A stretch of DNA of 15,194 bases, from the NCBI GenBank assembly GCA_029880275.1, contig JAOUOQ010000022.1, positions 1 through 15,194 on the forward strand, written 5' to 3'. Positions 13,385 to 15,194 of this stretch are shown piece by piece (positions within the stretch are counted from its first letter, which is position 1; the number at the start of each line of letters is the position of its first letter). A program made the position numbers and the translations under genes. The DNA is from Candidatus Aminicenantota bacterium (GTDB lineage: Bacteria; Acidobacteriota; B3-B38; Guanabaribacteriales; B3-B38). The notes under the pieces were generated by a model, which worked only from the letters and a program-made list of their open reading frames with translations, made no database searches and was not told the DNA's origin.

Positions 13385-14530
13385 ATGAAAAAAATCAAGG
13401 TTATGGAGGTTTGTGACCATCTGGGCTGGAGAAGCTCCAAGGTGCATGGGGTGGTGAGGTTGTTCACCTTTATCCTTGATCGCTTTGACAAAGAGAAGTT
13501 TGACATCACCTATTGCTGCCTACGCGAGCCTTCTGACGCCGGCAGAAAGCTGGAGTCAATGGGAGCACGTATCACCTACCTGAGCCGCTCGCGCTTCAAT
13601 CCTCTCACCTTCTTTGACCTCTACCGCCTCTTTAAAGAGAATCAAGTTGATGTTGTCCATCTTCACGGCAACGGAGCCAGCACCTTTGGACGGCTGGCGG
13701 CACGAGTGCTGGGCATACCAAATGTGGTACACGAGCACGGTGTCCAGCCCAAGCTGCCCCGATATGCTATATGGACCGACCGTCTTCTGGCACCTCTCAG
13801 CTATAAGATTGTAGCCGTGGGTCAAGCGGTGCGAGATTGGGTAATAGAGAGTAAGAAGGTTGACCCCTCGAGAGTTGAGGTTATCTATTTTGGAGTCCCT
13901 CTGGAGAATTATAAACAGGCGACCGCGGAAAAAATGCGTGCAGAGAAGGAGAGGCTGAATATCCCCCCTGATTACAAGGTGGTGGGAACGGTCTCCCGAT
14001 TATACGAACAGAAAGGCGTCCGCTATTTTATTGATGCCATTCCCCTTATCAGGGAGAAATACCCCAGGGTTAAATTCATAGTTGCGGGAGACGGACCCTT
14101 ACAGGAGGAGCTGGAGCAGCAAGCGCGCCAGGTAGGAGTGGAGGCGGATACTATTTTCACCGGCTTCTGTCCTGATATGCCCTTTATTTTAAGCCTGTTA
14201 GACATCAAGGTTCTCCCCTCCCTATGGGAAGGAGTCCCCTTCACCGTATACGAAGCAATGGCCATGGGAAAGCCCATAGTCTCCACCAATGTCGATGGGC
14301 TGAAAGAGGTGCTGGAGGATGGCAGAAATGCACTGATGGTGCCCCCTAAAAAACCCTCCTTGCTGGCGGAGAAAATTCTCTATCTCTTAGAAAACGAGGA
14401 AGTAGCCAGGAGCTTAGGGGAGCGAGCCAGGGAGGACTCCAAGAGGTATCACATCAACCTGACTGTGAGGAAATTTGAAGAGCTCTATCGCCAGATGTAC
14501 GCCCTGAAAAGTGGGAAGGCTACAGCTTGA
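13385..14530 (+). CDS. GT4-family glycosyltransferase
   Basis: A 381-residue retaining glycosyltransferase of GT-B fold, cytoplasmic or peripheral to the inner membrane. The N-terminal acceptor half includes GVVRLFTFILDRFD (22-35), DVVHLHGNGAS (89-99), VVHEHG (114-119) and IVAVGQAVRDW (142-152). The donor half has the phosphate-binding VGTVSRLYEQKG (Arg205, Lys210), IVAGDGPL (232-239), FTGFCPDM (258-265) and the EX7E motif, Glu282 and Glu290, in LWEGVPFTVYEAMAMGKPIVST. All are present, so the enzyme looks active. ATG 13385 is the only usable start, since a stop lies in frame 12 nt before it. The nearest GAGGTGA is 17 nt away, so the ribosome binding site is poor. The downstream methyltransferase follows with a 3-nt gap. 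The sugar transferred cannot be told. Confidence 0.9.
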   Translation: MKKIKVMEVCDHLGWRSSKVHGVVRLFTFILDRFDKEKFDITYCCLREPSDAGRKLESMGARITYLSRSRFNPLTFFDLYRLFKENQVDVVHLHGNGASTFGRLAARVLGIPNVVHEHGVQPKLPRYAIWTDRLLAPLSYKIVAVGQAVRDWVIESKKVDPSRVEVIYFGVPLENYKQATAEKMRAEKERLNIPPDYKVVGTVSRLYEQKGVRYFIDAIPLIREKYPRVKFIVAGDGPLQEELEQQARQVGVEADTIFTGFCPDMPFILSLLDIKVLPSLWEGVPFTVYEAMAMGKPIVSTNVDGLKEVLEDGRNALMVPPKKPSLLAEKILYLLENEEVARSLGERAREDSKRYHINLTVRKFEELYRQMYALKSGKATA

Positions 14531-14533
14531 TTA

Positions 14534-15194
14534 ATGGATGATAAGGGCTTTACCTTTTATGATTGGTTTTCCAAGCGACCCCGCACCCGTATGGGTTTAA
14601 AAAGAAGAGCTAAAATAGAGAAGTCCAAGTTCCAGCGCCTGCGGAGATATATTCCCCCCAGGGCGCTTCTGTTGGAGATAGGTCCCGGAGAGGGGCGCTT
14701 TGCCGAGCTTTGCCGAAGAGAGGGTATCAGGTATTTCTGTATTGAGCCGAGCCCCCCTCTGCAGAAAAGATTGAATGAGAATGGGTATCCCACCATTGGC
14801 GGCTTTGTCCCCCCTATGGCAGTAAAATCTCATAGCATTGATGTGCTCTATGCCGACCAGCTGCTGGAGCATATGCCAGATTTTAACGCGGCGGTTCATT
14901 TTATAGCCGAGTGCAGCAGGGTGCTGAAGAACGAAGGGTATCTGGCTCTTATTTTTCCTAACTACCTGAAGGAAAAAGAGTTTTTCTTCGACATTGATTA
15001 CACCCACAACTTCATTACCACCGAAAGGCGGGTGGAGCAGATGCTGTTTGACTGCCGTTTTACCCCGATGGACAAGGTTTTTTCTATTGGGTGTACTACT
15101 GGTATCCGGCGTTATTTTATTAAAGCAGCCACCTTCTTCCTCGGTTGGGGCATTACTGCTCACATCTTTCGGATATTTAAAGCAAATGATTTGT
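14534..15194 (+). CDS. SAM-dependent methyltransferase, runs off the right edge
   Basis: An open frame begins with ATG 14534, 3 nt after the glycosyltransferase stop, and stays open to the window end: 220 codons seen with no stop, C-terminus missing. Residues 44-56 read LLLEIGPGEGRFA, the SAM-binding motif I, and strand 2 ends in FCIEPSPPL (68-76). SIDVLYADQLLEHMPD (101-116) is the motif IV region, with the LEH typical of Methyltransf_11-type proteins. ECSRVLKNEGYLALIFPNY (126-144) completes the core. The N-terminal 40 residues are strongly basic (RPRTRMGLKRRAKIEKSK). GGAAGG lies about 14 nt upstream. It forms an operon with the GT4 gene and probably methylates the product or acceptor of that enzyme; that link is inferred from position. 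Confidence 0.85.
   Translation, partial: MDDKGFTFYDWFSKRPRTRMGLKRRAKIEKSKFQRLRRYIPPRALLLEIGPGEGRFAELCRREGIRYFCIEPSPPLQKRLNENGYPTIGGFVPPMAVKSHSIDVLYADQLLEHMPDFNAAVHFIAECSRVLKNEGYLALIFPNYLKEKEFFFDIDYTHNFITTERRVEQMLFDCRFTPMDKVFSIGCTTGIRRYFIKAATFFLGWGITAHIFRIFKANDL

Noticed and set aside
14597..15163. 188-codon minus-strand frame
   Set aside because: Antisense to the plus-strand methyltransferase, whose motif I, acidic loop and LEH are clear; the minus frame has no motifs.
1..15194. Mobile elements, CRISPR arrays, tRNA or toxin-antitoxin genes
   Set aside because: Reading both strands, I saw no transposase or integrase motifs, no regularly spaced repeats, no tRNA-like cloverleaf and no small toxin-antitoxin pair.

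Overview
The window looks like chromosome of a diderm (Gram-negative-type) bacterium. It encodes a signal-peptide-bearing protein ending in aromatic Phe like an outer-membrane beta-barrel, and a lipobox lipoprotein. Codon use is rich in AGA/AGG (Arg) and ATA (Ile). No marker gene allows a lineage call; an uncultured anaerobic phylum is only a guess, prompted by the two radical SAM enzymes. I see no tRNA, rRNA, CRISPR array, transposase or integrase.

Left part (1-2871, minus strand): a small, apparently decayed protein gene lies at 69-263, and a Shine-Dalgarno at the left edge points to a gene starting just outside. Next is a compact, complete nickel/cobalt energy-coupling-factor importer, read cbiM, PDGLE (CbiN-like), cbiQ, cbiO (2871 down to 398). 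Its junctions are 4-bp and 11-bp overlaps and one 17-bp gap. No cobalamin or nickel-enzyme gene accompanies it.

Middle part (2872-4950): a 348-bp divergent intergenic region carries a hairpin, a perfect 12-bp palindrome and weak promoter-like boxes. It separates cbiM from a predicted outer-membrane beta-barrel protein on the plus strand. That gene converges on a minus-strand lipoprotein with IPT/TIG and PKD modules.

Right part (4991-15194) is a surface-glycan or glycolipid modification locus. A minus-strand operon, with a consensus-like promoter at 11425-11453, encodes in order a B12-binding-domain radical SAM enzyme, a glycosyltransferase-methyltransferase fusion, an extended-SDR sugar-nucleotide epimerase/dehydratase, a SPASM radical SAM enzyme and a methyltransferase. 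The lipoprotein follows 40 bp after the last gene and may be co-transcribed. Upstream are a membrane-anchored PA14 protein and a left-handed beta-helix acyltransferase. Divergent from these, on the plus strand, are a GT4 glycosyltransferase and a second methyltransferase that runs off the right edge. The divergent pair has two good promoters, and the plus-strand one overlaps a palindrome.

Together the right-hand genes could make, transfer, methylate and acylate sugars, with two radical enzymes supplying an unidentified C-H modification. The most interesting content is this pairing of two radical SAM classes with a GT-MT fusion in one operon. The end product cannot be read from the sequence.
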